A stretch of 64,000 nt of DNA from an uncultured Eubacteriales bacterium (lineage in GTDB: Bacteria; Bacillota; Clostridia; Christensenellales; Aristaeellaceae), in assembly GCA_902790015.1 (NCBI GenBank), contig CADAQF010000019.1, positions 33,341 to 97,340 of the forward strand. The letters are read 5' to 3'. How positions within the stretch are numbered: position 1 is the first letter of the stretch; each line of letters begins with the position of its first letter. The position numbers were made by a program, and so were the translations under genes. This document shows positions 1 through 8,856 of the stretch, one piece after another. The notes below the pieces were generated by a model that saw nothing but the letters and a program-made list of their open reading frames with translations, ran no database searches and had not been told where the DNA came from.

Positions 1-230
1 AAAAAATTTATGCTTTCCCGCTGCCGCCTCCGCCGGAAGCTCTGTATCAATAAGCGAGAACGCGATGCAGCGTTCCGGAACAAAAGCAACAGCCGGAAAG
101 CAATTTCCGCTTACCACTGCCACCGGGAACACAGTCCCGTATACATAAATGGGGAACGCGAGGAAGCGCCCCGGAAAAAACAAAACCAAATGAAACACGA
201 AACACCTGAAAGTGAAGGGAGATAAACAAA

Positions 231-461
231 ATGTCCGAGGAAATGAAGAACAACATGAACGAAATCAGCACTGAAGAGATGGGCAGCGCCGCCGGCGGCG
301 CCGCCTCCGGCAGCTACGTCACCTACCAGGTCGTCAAGGGAGATACCCTCTTTAAGATCGGCAAGCGCTTCGGCGTCACCGTGGACCAGCTGGTAGCCTG
401 GAACAACATCAAGAACCGCGACCTGATCCTGGTCGGCCAGATACTTAAGATCTACCTTTAA
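231..461 (+). CDS. Small LysM-domain protein with double-glycine leader
   Basis: This 76-aa protein has two parts. Residues 1-23 look like the leader of a peptide exported by a peptidase-containing ABC transporter: the stretch ISTEEMGSAAGG puts Ile at -12, Ser at -11, Glu at -8, Met at -7, Ala at -4 and Gly-Gly at -2/-1, as in bacteriocin leaders. Residues about 31-75 form one LysM domain (YQVVKGDTLFKIGKRFGV then NNIKNRDLILVGQILKI), a peptidoglycan- or chitin-binding fold. There is no Sec signal peptide. The start follows AAGGGAG with nine bases of spacing, and a hairpin terminator follows the stop. Inference: cleavage after GG would release a LysM peptide of about 53 aa to bind the wall. No C39 transporter is visible in the window. 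The LysM assignment is firm; the export route is a prediction. Confidence 0.85.
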   Translation: MSEEMKNNMNEISTEEMGSAAGGAASGSYVTYQVVKGDTLFKIGKRFGVTVDQLVAWNNIKNRDLILVGQILKIYL

Positions 462-478
462 TAATCAAAACATATATG

Positions 479-525
479 CGCAGGCCGTGGCGGATAATCA
501 TTCCCCCGCGGCCTGCGAGGTTTTT
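479..525 (+). terminator. Rho-independent terminator of the LysM gene
   Basis: A 12-bp stem (479-490 with 506-517, with one G-T pair) has a 15-base loop and is followed by GAGGTTTTT. Confidence 0.75.
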
Positions 526-618
526 ATAGGTCATCCGGCACTAAATGCAGATAATAACTGATCATTTTTCCAAACCAGCTCTTCTTATAATTTTACATTT
601 GTGTAGGCCATGAAAAGA

Positions 619-683
619 GCAGGCCGCCCCGGTTTCCCGCGGTGGCCTGCCTGCCAAAATCTGTCCGGCCGCAACAGCCGGAC
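619..683 (-). terminator. Tandem hairpins downstream of gdhA
   Basis: Two hairpins lie just past the gdhA stop. GTCCGGC (663-669) pairs with GCCGGAC (677-683). GCAGGCC (619-625) pairs with GGCCTGC (644-650), and on the minus strand that second hairpin is followed by TCTTTTC. T-tracts are short, so termination efficiency is uncertain. Confidence 0.5.
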
Positions 684-694
684 CAATTTGTTTA

Positions 695-2035
<1,341 letters not shown>

Positions 2036-2087
2036 TCAAGACTCCTTTCGTTGGGACAATGCTGAACGCATCCGATTCTCAGCGGAT

Positions 2088-2116
2088 ATTGTATACCAAG
2101 CAAAAACCGGGCGCAA
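2088..2116 (-). promoter_or_regulatory. Predicted gdhA promoter
   Basis: On the minus strand TTGCGC (2116-2111), 17 bases and TACAAT (2093-2088) precede the gdhA ribosome binding site. The -35 lies inside the degV-side terminator stem. The -35 matches consensus at only three positions. Confidence 0.45.
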
Positions 2117-2133
2117 GCGCCCGGCTGTTTTTT
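2102..2133. terminator. Bidirectional terminator between degV and gdhA
   Basis: CCGGGCGC (2107-2114) pairs with GCGCCCGG (2117-2124). There is a T-run after the stem on both strands (GTTTTTT on plus, GTTTTTG on minus). It would end degV transcripts on the minus strand. Confidence 0.75.
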
Positions 2134-2351
2134 GCGTGCACTTTTGGGCCGCGCACACGGCCGTTTCGTCCGCGCGGGGACACGGTTCTTCATTCGCGGG
2201 CGTCCGGCGCTGTACGCGCTTTACGCCGGCAGACGAAGGCCGCCCCGTCCGTTGCCGGCGCGATGCCTTCCCTCGCAGAATAAAGGTATCCGTTACGCTG
2301 TCCTTATCACGGTTTTTGTCTTGGCCGGTGAGGGCCTGTATCGAAAGGCGT
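2134..2351. other. Non-coding stretch downstream of degV
   Basis: Together with the terminator and promoter, this fills the 319-bp gap between gdhA and degV. Beyond those elements I see no gene, conserved motif or strong hairpin. Confidence 0.5.
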
Positions 2352-3242
2352 TCAGTCTTTCCGCTCGTCCCCGAAGAAGAACAGGGCCACCGTGCCGGGG
2401 CCGGTATGGCTGCCGATGGTGGTGCCGATGGAATTGATCAGCACTTTGCCGTTGAGCTTTGGAAAGCGCTGCTCCACCAGGTCCGCCACCTGGCGGGCAT
2501 CCTCCATGCAGGCGGACATGCTGATGAAGCATTTGCCGGCGTAATCAAGGCCGCTTTCGGCATGCTCCTCCATTTTATCGACGATGCGGGCGATGACCTT
2601 TTTCTTGGTGCGGATCTTTTCCCGGGGGATCAGGCGGCCCAGGTTGTCCATATTGAGCAGCGGGCAGATGCGCAAGAGCGTGCCCATGAACCCGGCCGTC
2701 TTGGTGATGCGGCCGCCCTTGACGTAAAAAGACAGGTCGGTCGAAAAGAACCAGTGGTGGACGCGCAGCTTATTGCGCTCCGTCCAATCCTTCAGGGCGT
2801 CGATGTCCATGCCCTCGTCCCGTTTGTCCGCCATGGCGTCCATCAGCAGGCCGTAGCCGGACGACGCGCCTAGGGAATCGATGATGTACAGCTTCCGCTC
2901 CGGGTATTTGGCCCTGAGCTGCTCAGCGGCGGCGTTGGCGGAATTGAGGGTGCCCGAGATCCCGCTGGACAGCGTCACGTGAATGATATCCCTGCCCGCC
3001 TGCAAAAAGGGTTCGAAATAGGCGATATATTCGTCCGTGTTCACCTGGCTGGTGCGGGTGTCAGCCCCGTCCGCCATGGCCTGATAAAACTGATCAAAGG
3101 GCATCGTCTGCCCCAGGTCGTCCGGCATATCCTTCCCGTTGAGCTGAAAATGGAAGCAGATATAGTGAATGCCCCTTTTTTCAAAATGTTCTTTGGAAAG
3201 GTCGGCAGTGGAGCAGCAGCTGATCACGTAGTTGGAATCCAT
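2352..3242 (-). CDS. DegV family fatty-acid-binding protein
   Basis: The 296-aa cytoplasmic protein matches the DegV family. It has the N-terminal serine-rich start (VISCCSTADLS), the central HVTLSSGISGTLNSA signature, and the conserved YVKGGRITK segment followed by GTLLRICPLL. DegV/FakB proteins bind a fatty acid and, where a FakA kinase exists, present it for phosphorylation. No fakA is in this window, so a FakB role is only possible. It starts at ATG behind AGAGGTG and is transcribed alone toward a bidirectional terminator. Length is normal for the family (about 280-300 aa). Confidence 0.9.
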   Translation of the reverse strand: MDSNYVISCCSTADLSKEHFEKRGIHYICFHFQLNGKDMPDDLGQTMPFDQFYQAMADGADTRTSQVNTDEYIAYFEPFLQAGRDIIHVTLSSGISGTLNSANAAAEQLRAKYPERKLYIIDSLGASSGYGLLMDAMADKRDEGMDIDALKDWTERNKLRVHHWFFSTDLSFYVKGGRITKTAGFMGTLLRICPLLNMDNLGRLIPREKIRTKKKVIARIVDKMEEHAESGLDYAGKCFISMSACMEDARQVADLVEQRFPKLNGKVLINSIGTTIGSHTGPGTVALFFFGDERKD

Positions 3243-3353
3243 AACACACCTCTGAATTTTCCTCCTGCGGCCCGACGGCGCGAAGAGGAGCTTGGTTTTA
3301 CGCTTGATTTATCCCGCCGTCCTGCGTTTCAGTCAAACGGCAGACAGCACAAA

Positions 3354-3417
3354 GCCGTTCCCCGGCGTAAAGCGGGGAACGGCGCCACGAAACATCCGCC
3401 GGTATGTAAATACCGGC
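3354..3417 (-). terminator. Tandem hairpins after the ruvX-DUF1292 gene
   Basis: Just past the stop, GCCGGTAT (3398-3405) pairs with ATACCGGC (3410-3417). Then an 11-bp perfect stem (3354-3364 with 3373-3383) follows. T-tracts are weak. Confidence 0.45.
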
Positions 3418-3425
3418 GAAGACGC

Positions 3426-4184
3426 TCATTCAAAGTCCGCTTCGTCGACCATCTCCATGAACTTTTCAAACACGGCGTCGGCCAGCTGGTCGTCCTCCAG
3501 GGAAACGTACATATCCTCCCCGTTTTCGTCCTGCTCGATCTTGAGGATCACGACGTTGCCGCCTTCCTCGTCCTCTTCGTCCTCGTCGGCCAGCATCAGC
3601 GCCACGTACAGTTCGCCCTCGTAGTCGATGGTGGTCATGTACTCAAACCGGGTGACGTTGCCGTCCTCGTCGGTCAGCTCTATGATTTCCGGCACCTCGT
3701 TTTCGTTTTCGCCGGCGTCTTCCATCCGCATTTTCTTTTCTTCGTCCGCCATGGGTTGCTCCTTTTCTGTTTCGTTTCGCTTAAGATCCAGCCAGGCCTG
3801 CAGGATGACCGCCGCGGCCACCTTGTCCACGTTTTCCCGGCGGTCCTCCCGGCGCATGCCGCCTTCTATCAGCGCGCGCTGGGCGGAGACGGTGGTCAGG
3901 CGTTCGTCGATCCATTCGACGGGAAAGCCCATATCCTCCACCACCCGCAGGAAATTCCGCACCTTTTCAGCCTGGAAGCCCAGCGACCCATCCATATTGT
4001 AGGGAAGGCCGGATACGATCAGCTCCGCGCCGGTCTCACGCATGATGTCGGCTATCTTCCGGCTGTCCGGCCCCCAGCCCACCGAGTGGATCACGCAGTA
4101 CGGGGAAGCGATCAGACGGGTTTCGTCGCTCAGCGCGACGCCTATGCGCTTATCGCCCACGTCCAGCCCCAGCACACGGCCCAT
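3426..4184 (-). CDS. ruvX: RuvX (YqgF) fused in frame to a DUF1292 protein
   Basis: One 252-aa reading frame joins two proteins that are usually separate neighbours. Residues 1-140 are RuvX/YqgF, an RNase H-fold resolvase-like nuclease linked to 16S rRNA maturation. It has LGLDVGDKRIGVALSD with Asp8, the LPYNMDGS loop, DERLTT, and the C-terminal NVDKVAAAVILQ. Residues about 145-252 are the acidic DUF1292 (YrzB-like) domain (EIIELTDEDGNVTRFEY). In other Firmicutes the order is ireB-ruvX-DUF1292; here the same order is kept but the stop between the last two is missing. A strong internal ribosome binding site before Met145 could still make DUF1292 alone. The start overlaps the ireB stop (TGATG), indicating coupled translation. 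Confidence 0.88.
   Translation of the reverse strand: MGRVLGLDVGDKRIGVALSDETRLIASPYCVIHSVGWGPDSRKIADIMRETGAELIVSGLPYNMDGSLGFQAEKVRNFLRVVEDMGFPVEWIDERLTTVSAQRALIEGGMRREDRRENVDKVAAAVILQAWLDLKRNETEKEQPMADEEKKMRMEDAGENENEVPEIIELTDEDGNVTRFEYMTTIDYEGELYVALMLADEDEEDEEGGNVVILKIEQDENGEDMYVSLEDDQLADAVFEKFMEMVDEADFE
3750..3766 (-). promoter_or_regulatory. Internal ribosome binding site and start for DUF1292
   Basis: Within ruvX, AAAAGGAG (3766-3759) sits six bases before an in-frame ATG (3752-3750). This would give a separate 108-aa DUF1292 protein ending at 3426. The spacing and strength equal the true starts nearby. Confidence 0.55.
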
Positions 4185-4447
4185 CAGTGAGAGAAATTCC
4201 CTTCCACGTAATAGCGCACCAGCTCCTCCAGTATCTCATCCCTTTCCAGGCGGCAGATGAGGCTGCGGGCGTTGTTGTGGCTGGTGATGTAGGTAGGGTC
4301 GCCCGTCAGGATAAAGCCTGTCAGCTGGGTGATAGGGTCGTACCCCTTGGCCTCCAGGGCGCTGTAAACGTGCGCCAGAATGACGCCGGCGGTCTCCTGT
4401 CCCTCCGTATAACGGGTGAACTTGGTGGTACCGTTCATTTCAGCCAT
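4184..4447 (-). CDS. ireB: IreB family regulatory protein (DUF965)
   Basis: The 87-aa protein matches IreB/YrzL across its length ([43 protein letters not shown]). IreB of Enterococcus is a small cytoplasmic substrate of the PASTA kinase IreK and negatively influences cephalosporin resistance. No such kinase is in this window. The ATG lies behind AAGGAG and a predicted promoter is just upstream. The stop overlaps the ruvX start by one base, the arrangement usual in Bacillota. Confidence 0.92.
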   Translation of the reverse strand: MAEMNGTTKFTRYTEGQETAGVILAHVYSALEAKGYDPITQLTGFILTGDPTYITSHNNARSLICRLERDEILEELVRYYVEGNFSH

Positions 4448-4483
4448 GGGCGCTCATCTCCTTCCCGTACCGATCCTGTAAAC

Positions 4484-4512
4484 AGTATACAACTAAAAAG
4501 GCTTTGCCGCAA
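4484..4512 (-). promoter_or_regulatory. Predicted promoter for ireB-ruvX
   Basis: On the minus strand TTGCGG (4512-4507), 17 bases and TATACT (4489-4484) lie about 40 bp before the ireB start. Confidence 0.6.
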
Positions 4513-4560
4513 CCCTTGTTTTAAGCCAAAACGTACAAAAATCAGCCGCGGTCAGGGCGC

Positions 4561-4589
4561 TTGCAAACCTCGGCGGGTTTTTGTATAAT
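4561..4589 (+). promoter_or_regulatory. Predicted promoter for the HAD-SpoU pair
   Basis: TTGCAA (4561-4566), 17 bases and a consensus TATAAT (4584-4589) precede the ribosome binding site at 4614. Confidence 0.7.
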
Positions 4590-4622
4590 CGAAGGGAAAA
4601 CACTAATCGCTTGGGAGGGACC

Positions 4623-5294
4623 TTGAACATCATGCTGCCTTATAAAGCCATCATATTTGACATGGACGGCGTTTTGTGCCGGACGGACCGGCTTCATTAC
4701 GCCTCCTGGGTGCGCTTTACGGACAAATACCGCCTCCCCTTTTCGGAGGCGTTCTACGAAACCATGCTGGGGCGCGGACGCGAGGCCAGCATGGACATGG
4801 TGCTGGGCGAATGGGGCAAGACCCTTTCCGCCGAGCAGAAGGACGCCCTGATCCTGGAAAAGAACGAAATATTCCTGTCCCTTCTTCGGGAGCTGACTCC
4901 CGACAGCGCCGCCCCGGGGGTGCGTGAAACGCTGACCGCGCTGCGCCAAAGCGGAGTGCGGCTGGCCCTGGGCTCTTCCAGCAAGAACGCCCCGGCGGTC
5001 ATCCGGCAGATAGGGCTCGTGGATTTTTTCGAGGTCCGGGTGGACGGCACGATGATCAGCAATGCCAAACCCGCGCCCGATATCTTCCTGGCCGCCGCCC
5101 GGGGCCTGGGGCTTTCGCCCTCCGAATGCCTGGTGGTGGACGACGCGGCGGCCGGGGCGGAGGCTGCCTGCCGGGGCGGGTTTGACCTGGCCGGCATCGG
5201 CCCTTCCGCCAAAGATCCCCGCTGCCGCTGCCGCCTGAACACCTTTTCGGACCTGCTGACCATATTTGACGAGGCCGCCCATGCCGTTGATTGA
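4623..5294 (+). CDS. HAD-superfamily phosphatase, beta-phosphoglucomutase-like
   Basis: The protein of about 223 aa is a HAD subfamily I hydrolase. Motif I is IIFDMDGVL, with the nucleophile and acid/base Asp. An alpha-helical cap follows (LGRGREASMDMVL), then motif II LGSSSKNAP, motif III NAKPAPDIF and motif IV LVVDDAAAGAEAA. It resembles beta-phosphoglucomutase and related sugar phosphatases, but no residue seen fixes the substrate. Two starts are possible: TTG at 4623, four bases after GGAGG, or ATG at 4632, thirteen bases after it. An upstream in-frame ATG at 4581 lies inside the promoter and is not used. It overlaps the next gene by 14 bases, so the two are an operon. Confidence 0.85.
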   Translation: MNIMLPYKAIIFDMDGVLCRTDRLHYASWVRFTDKYRLPFSEAFYETMLGRGREASMDMVLGEWGKTLSAEQKDALILEKNEIFLSLLRELTPDSAAPGVRETLTALRQSGVRLALGSSSKNAPAVIRQIGLVDFFEVRVDGTMISNAKPAPDIFLAAARGLGLSPSECLVVDDAAAGAEAACRGGFDLAGIGPSAKDPRCRCRLNTFSDLLTIFDEAAHAVD

Positions 5295-6093
5295 GATCCC
5301 CTCCCTGCCCTTCCCGCAGGCGGATATGTTTTTTGCCCTAACGGACGCCCAGCTGCGCAGCCGCCAGACCCCCGAAAACGCCCTGGTGATCACCGAGGGC
5401 CCCCGGGTGACGGCCACCGCGCTGGACGCGGGGCTTGCCCCCCGCGCGCTGCTGATCCGCAGAAAGATGATCCCAGGCCCCGGCGCGCCGCTGATCGCCC
5501 GGTGCGGAAACATCCCCGTGTACACGGCGGAGGACGACGTGCTGGCCGCGCTTACAGGCTTTCGCCTGCAGCGCAGCTGGGTGCTGGGCGCCTTTTCCCG
5601 CCCGCCGGCCCTGTCTGTTTCTCAGGCGCTTGCAAACGCCCGGCGCGTGGCCGTGCTGGAGGGTATCACCGAGCCGTCCAACGTGGGCGCCATATTCCGT
5701 TCCGCCGCGGCCCTGGGGGCGGACGCCGTGCTTTTAACGCCCGACTGCTGCGACGTCTGGCACCGCCGCTCCGTGAGGGTGTGCATGGGGGCCGCCTTTT
5801 TCGTCCCCTGGGCCCGCACGGACGAAAACCTCGGCTTCCCGGAGCTTTCGGCAGCGGGCTTCCGCACGGTGGGTCTTGCCCTCAGGGATCATTCCCTTTC
5901 CCTGGACGACCCTTCCCTGCGCGCCTGCGAAAAGCTGGCCGTTTACCTGGGGCGGGAGGATACCGGCCTTACCGGCCGTGTGACCGCCCAATGCGACGAC
6001 GTCGTCACCATCCCCATGGCCCGCGGCATCGACTCCCTGAACGTCGCCGCCTGCGCGGCGGTGGCTTTTTGGGCGCTGAGAAAAGACAGTTGA
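5281..6093 (+). CDS. TrmH/SpoU family RNA methyltransferase
   Basis: The protein of about 270 aa has the three SPOUT motifs of RNA 2'-O-ribose methyltransferases: EPSNVGAIFR (motif 1, with Asn and Arg), LGREDTGL (motif 2, usually LGNEGxGL) and IPMARGIDSLNVAAC (motif 3, forming the SAM-binding knot). An N-terminal substrate-binding region of about 100 residues precedes the SPOUT domain, as in TrmH-type enzymes of rRNA. The rRNA or tRNA target cannot be told from sequence. ATG 5281 was chosen because GACGAGG lies six bases upstream; a TTG at 5266 is less likely. Translation is coupled to the HAD gene by overlap. Confidence 0.88.
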   Translation: MPLIEIPSLPFPQADMFFALTDAQLRSRQTPENALVITEGPRVTATALDAGLAPRALLIRRKMIPGPGAPLIARCGNIPVYTAEDDVLAALTGFRLQRSWVLGAFSRPPALSVSQALANARRVAVLEGITEPSNVGAIFRSAAALGADAVLLTPDCCDVWHRRSVRVCMGAAFFVPWARTDENLGFPELSAAGFRTVGLALRDHSLSLDDPSLRACEKLAVYLGREDTGLTGRVTAQCDDVVTIPMARGIDSLNVAACAAVAFWALRKDS

Positions 6094-6105
6094 CAACACA
6101 TTTTA

Positions 6106-6140
6106 ACCCCCTCTCCCGATATAATCACGGAAGAGGGGGT
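6106..6140. terminator. Hairpin between convergent genes
   Basis: ACCCCCTCT (6106-6114) pairs with AGAGGGGGT (6132-6140) between the convergent methyltransferase and secreted-protein genes. T-tracts are weak on both sides. Confidence 0.45.
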
Positions 6141-6193
6141 CTAAAACTGGACACAGACCAATGATGTTATAAAAACAAGAACGGTTTCTGGGC

Positions 6194-7081
6194 TTAATGC
6201 TGTTTCGGTTTGTTTATCACTCTTGGAGAAGGCTGCCCAAAGTTTGAAAGATCTATGTGTATACGGTCCCGCTTTTTGCCTTTGCCGTAGTATTCAACCG
6301 TGTAATAATCCGTAGTTGTTACCTCAACCTCGACTCCGTCCCTTATTTCTTTTATCTTTTTAGTCTCTTCGTATGTAATCAAATATTTGTTTGGTGTTCC
6401 ATCAGCGTTGTTCAGAAAATGAACCTCTACTTCCCTGATAAAATTGCCTTCTGGGTACTTAGTTGTGACCGATTCCACAAACCAAACATCGGTAACCCCT
6501 ATTACAGTAGGAACAGGTATCATTTGATAATGTATGGTTGTGGATGCTCCTTTAATACCAGTGCAGAAATAATCTACATTATTTGTCATCTCGATATCCG
6601 TCGGTTCCCCCAAATGATCATATCGGACAGACAAATTATCCACATCAACGTAATACCGGGGCCTGCCAAGGTTTTCTTCAAACGGCTCAATCAAATAATC
6701 TACAGACACTTCACCGTAACCGGTATCATCGATTGGAATATGAACAGCATCCCCGGAAAAATAGGGCTGGCCAGCAGAAACAGTTGCACCCCAGTCGAAT
6801 TGGATACCAAAGTTGAAGAACATACTGCAATCATCTACCTTCTGAGAAAACTGCAATCGAACCTTTCCTTCTGGATCCAAAATAACCGGACAGGGGTTTC
6901 CGATATCTATGGAATCGTAGATAACAGTAAGTGTAGGTATTTCAGGCTCTTCCGGAAGTCCCAGTTTTTTGATTTGAGTAGGAATAAAGACTGGTATTTC
7001 CGCCGCAGATGCTAAAGACGATAATACAAGAAACAGAACGACCAGGAGAGAAAAACAAACTCTTTTCCTTCGCACCTTCAT
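6194..7081 (-). CDS. Secreted protein of unknown function, family A member 1
   Basis: The 295-aa protein has a Sec signal peptide (basic MKVRRKR, hydrophobic core, cleavage near SLASAAEI) and no membrane anchor. I do not recognise a named domain. It shares three landmarks with the two secreted proteins that follow: an N-terminal VFIPTQIKKLGLPE stretch just after the signal, a middle YPEGNFIREVEVHFLNN then YLITYEE segment, and a C-terminal PSPRV motif. The gene is much richer in A+T than its neighbours (codons ending in A/T are common), suggesting different ancestry or recent acquisition. It starts at ATG behind GGAAAGGG. A structural or surface-binding role is possible but unproven. Confidence 0.75.
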   Translation of the reverse strand: MKVRRKRVCFSLLVVLFLVLSSLASAAEIPVFIPTQIKKLGLPEEPEIPTLTVIYDSIDIGNPCPVILDPEGKVRLQFSQKVDDCSMFFNFGIQFDWGATVSAGQPYFSGDAVHIPIDDTGYGEVSVDYLIEPFEENLGRPRYYVDVDNLSVRYDHLGEPTDIEMTNNVDYFCTGIKGASTTIHYQMIPVPTVIGVTDVWFVESVTTKYPEGNFIREVEVHFLNNADGTPNKYLITYEETKKIKEIRDGVEVEVTTTDYYTVEYYGKGKKRDRIHIDLSNFGQPSPRVINKPKQH

Positions 7082-7123
7082 TGACCCTTTCCTTACAGTA
7101 ATTACAGACAGGATATTATTGTT

Positions 7124-7152
7124 TTATTAACAAAAATACTCTCTATTGTCAA
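7124..7152 (-). promoter_or_regulatory. Predicted promoter for secreted family A member 1
   Basis: On the minus strand TTGACA (7152-7147), 17 bases and TAATAA (7129-7124) lie about 45 bp before the start. Confidence 0.45.
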
Positions 7153-7312
7153 TTGCTTTGCACTGCTTTGCCATACATTTTGTCTTTGCGCAATAAAAAA
7201 GAAATAAAATCGCAGTATTCATTAACATTTTATTCATCTTTTTCCTTTGTTTCCCATCCTTGCCGGTAAATAGTTTCCCATGTAACAATTTAGAAATATT
7301 TTCTTCACAGGA

Positions 7313-7341
7313 TTGACATTTTTGTGAATAAATCGTAAAAT
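7313..7341 (+). promoter_or_regulatory. Predicted promoter for secreted family A member 2
   Basis: TTGACA (7313-7318), 17 bases and TAAAAT (7336-7341). Confidence 0.75.
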
Positions 7342-7403
7342 AAACTGTATCCTTGCTCCGAGCGCAGATGCCGGGGCCGTTCACAAAAGGAGATGAGTTC
7401 CGG

Positions 7404-8516
7404 ATGAAGAAAGTATTTTGCCTGCTGCTGGCGGCAGTTTTATGCTGTGGCGCCCTGCCGGTATTCGCCGCGGCGGATCCGTGGAAGGACATCACCCTGT
7501 TCATTCCGGACCATGTAGAGGACCTGCAGCTGACCGAGATGCCCGAGATCCCCGAGCTGGACGTTCCCGTCCTTCACTGCTGGATGGACACTTTGGGCGA
7601 CGGCACGACCTGCCCGGTCGTGGCCGACCCGGACGGCGATTTCCATGTCCAGTTTGACACCCCGGTGGACTCCTGTGAAGTGGACGACTACCCCGTCATC
7701 CTGGACGAAAACGGTTACGGTTCCATCGCCGCGGAGCTGACCGCCATGCAGATGATCATCGTCACCGCCACCGTCGGCGGCGCGACGTATGATTTCTATA
7801 CCTCCGGCGCGCTGATGGGCGCGGAGATAGAGGAGGGCGGCACCACCTTCTATTATGACGAAAACGGCGTATGCTACTGGGTCGACGTGACGGAGCTGAA
7901 TAAGGATTATTTCCGCTCCGGCTACGACGGCGTCCTTTCCTCGACCATGTGGGAGCGCATCGTGTTGGAAAAGGTCACGACGCAGGGCAGAAAGACCGTC
8001 AAAAAGCAGGAGGCCGTCTGGTATGTTTCCAGCGTCACGGAGGATTATCCGGCCGGTTGCCCCCTTTACCGGGCCGGCGCCGATTATCTGAATACCGAAA
8101 AGCACGACCTGGAAAGATATTTCATCACCTATAACGTCGTCCCGCAGACTCCGGGCGGAAAAACCTACAAGCAGGAAATACCGGACCGCTACGCCATCTA
8201 TTATACCGGGCATACCTATAAATGCGGCGATTCTAACTATGTGGAAGACCAGATCTTAAGCGGCCTGTATTCCGATATGAAGGATATCGTGCCGGACATG
8301 ACGCTGAGCAAATTTGAAATCGACCTCGGCGTCGGCATCAAGCTTCAGTTCAAGATCACCTATACTTCCGGAACCGTCACCACATATGAAAACGGCTCCG
8401 GCCGGTACTTCGGCACCGACAAATGGGTCAAGCTCCGCGACGCCACCTTCTACAAGGGCAAGAAGCAGCTTCGCCGGCTGGACAGCTTCCCTTCCCTGCG
8501 CGTCAAAGAAAAATAA
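7404..8516 (+). CDS. Secreted protein of unknown function, family A member 2
   Basis: The 370-aa protein starts at ATG 7404 (MKKVFCLLLAAVLCCGALP), downstream of GGAG and the predicted promoter; an earlier in-frame start at 7353 lies close to the -10 and is rejected. A Sec signal peptide ends near PVFAAAD. It then repeats the family plan of its neighbour: ITLFIPDHVEDLQLTEMPEI, a TCPVVADPDGDFHVQF block matching CPVILDPEGKVRLQF of member 1, YPAGCPLYRAGADYLN then YFITYNV, and a C-terminal FPSLRV. No catalytic motif is visible. It is followed by a good terminator. Function unknown; secreted and probably globular. Confidence 0.78.
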   Translation: MKKVFCLLLAAVLCCGALPVFAAADPWKDITLFIPDHVEDLQLTEMPEIPELDVPVLHCWMDTLGDGTTCPVVADPDGDFHVQFDTPVDSCEVDDYPVILDENGYGSIAAELTAMQMIIVTATVGGATYDFYTSGALMGAEIEEGGTTFYYDENGVCYWVDVTELNKDYFRSGYDGVLSSTMWERIVLEKVTTQGRKTVKKQEAVWYVSSVTEDYPAGCPLYRAGADYLNTEKHDLERYFITYNVVPQTPGGKTYKQEIPDRYAIYYTGHTYKCGDSNYVEDQILSGLYSDMKDIVPDMTLSKFEIDLGVGIKLQFKITYTSGTVTTYENGSGRYFGTDKWVKLRDATFYKGKKQLRRLDSFPSLRVKEK

Positions 8517-8542
8517 GCCATTATCCTCTCTCTTTCTTCCTT

Positions 8543-8570
8543 CCCCCGTCAGCAGGACGGGGGTTTTCTG
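8543..8570 (+). terminator. Rho-independent terminator
   Basis: CCCCCGTC (8543-8550) pairs with GACGGGGG (8556-8563), followed by TTTTCTGTT. Confidence 0.85.
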
Positions 8571-8794
8571 TTGGATGACCGCATGATGGGCGGCGCCGCT
8601 TTCGCGCCCGGCCGCTTCATACCGGCCCCTGTCCGCGGAGCGTGTGTCCATCGCCCGCGGCGGGCTGGCGGGATCGGCAGACCGTTCTGAACGGCGGCGC
8701 CCTGCCCCCCCGCGAACGGCGGGTTCCCCGGCCGGTTTACGGCTGTCCTTCCGGCAGGTCCGAAACAGCCTTCATCGTCCGTCTTCTCTGCACT
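8571..8794. other. Non-coding stretch between convergent genes
   Basis: This GC-rich segment lies between the terminators of two convergent secreted-protein genes. I see no gene, RNA or repeat in it. Confidence 0.5.
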
Positions 8795-8831
8795 AAAAAA
8801 CCCCGGGGCGGATGGGGTTTCCGTCCCGGGG
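8795..8831 (-). terminator. Rho-independent terminator
   Basis: A 12-bp stem (8801-8812 with 8820-8831, one G-T pair) is followed on the minus strand by TTTTTT (8800-8795). Confidence 0.85.
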
Positions 8832-8856
8832 GATGAACTGACTATTTATCTGCCGG

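Larger units (their letters stand above)
7082..7403. other. AT-rich divergent intergenic region
   Basis: This 322-bp region separates two related, divergently transcribed secreted-protein genes and carries a predicted promoter for each. It is strikingly AT-rich against its surroundings. I see no further gene in it. Confidence 0.6.

Noticed and set aside
6090..6125. TTGACA and TATAAT after the SpoU gene
   Set aside because: The spacing is 24 bp, too long for a sigma-A promoter, and no plus-strand gene follows.
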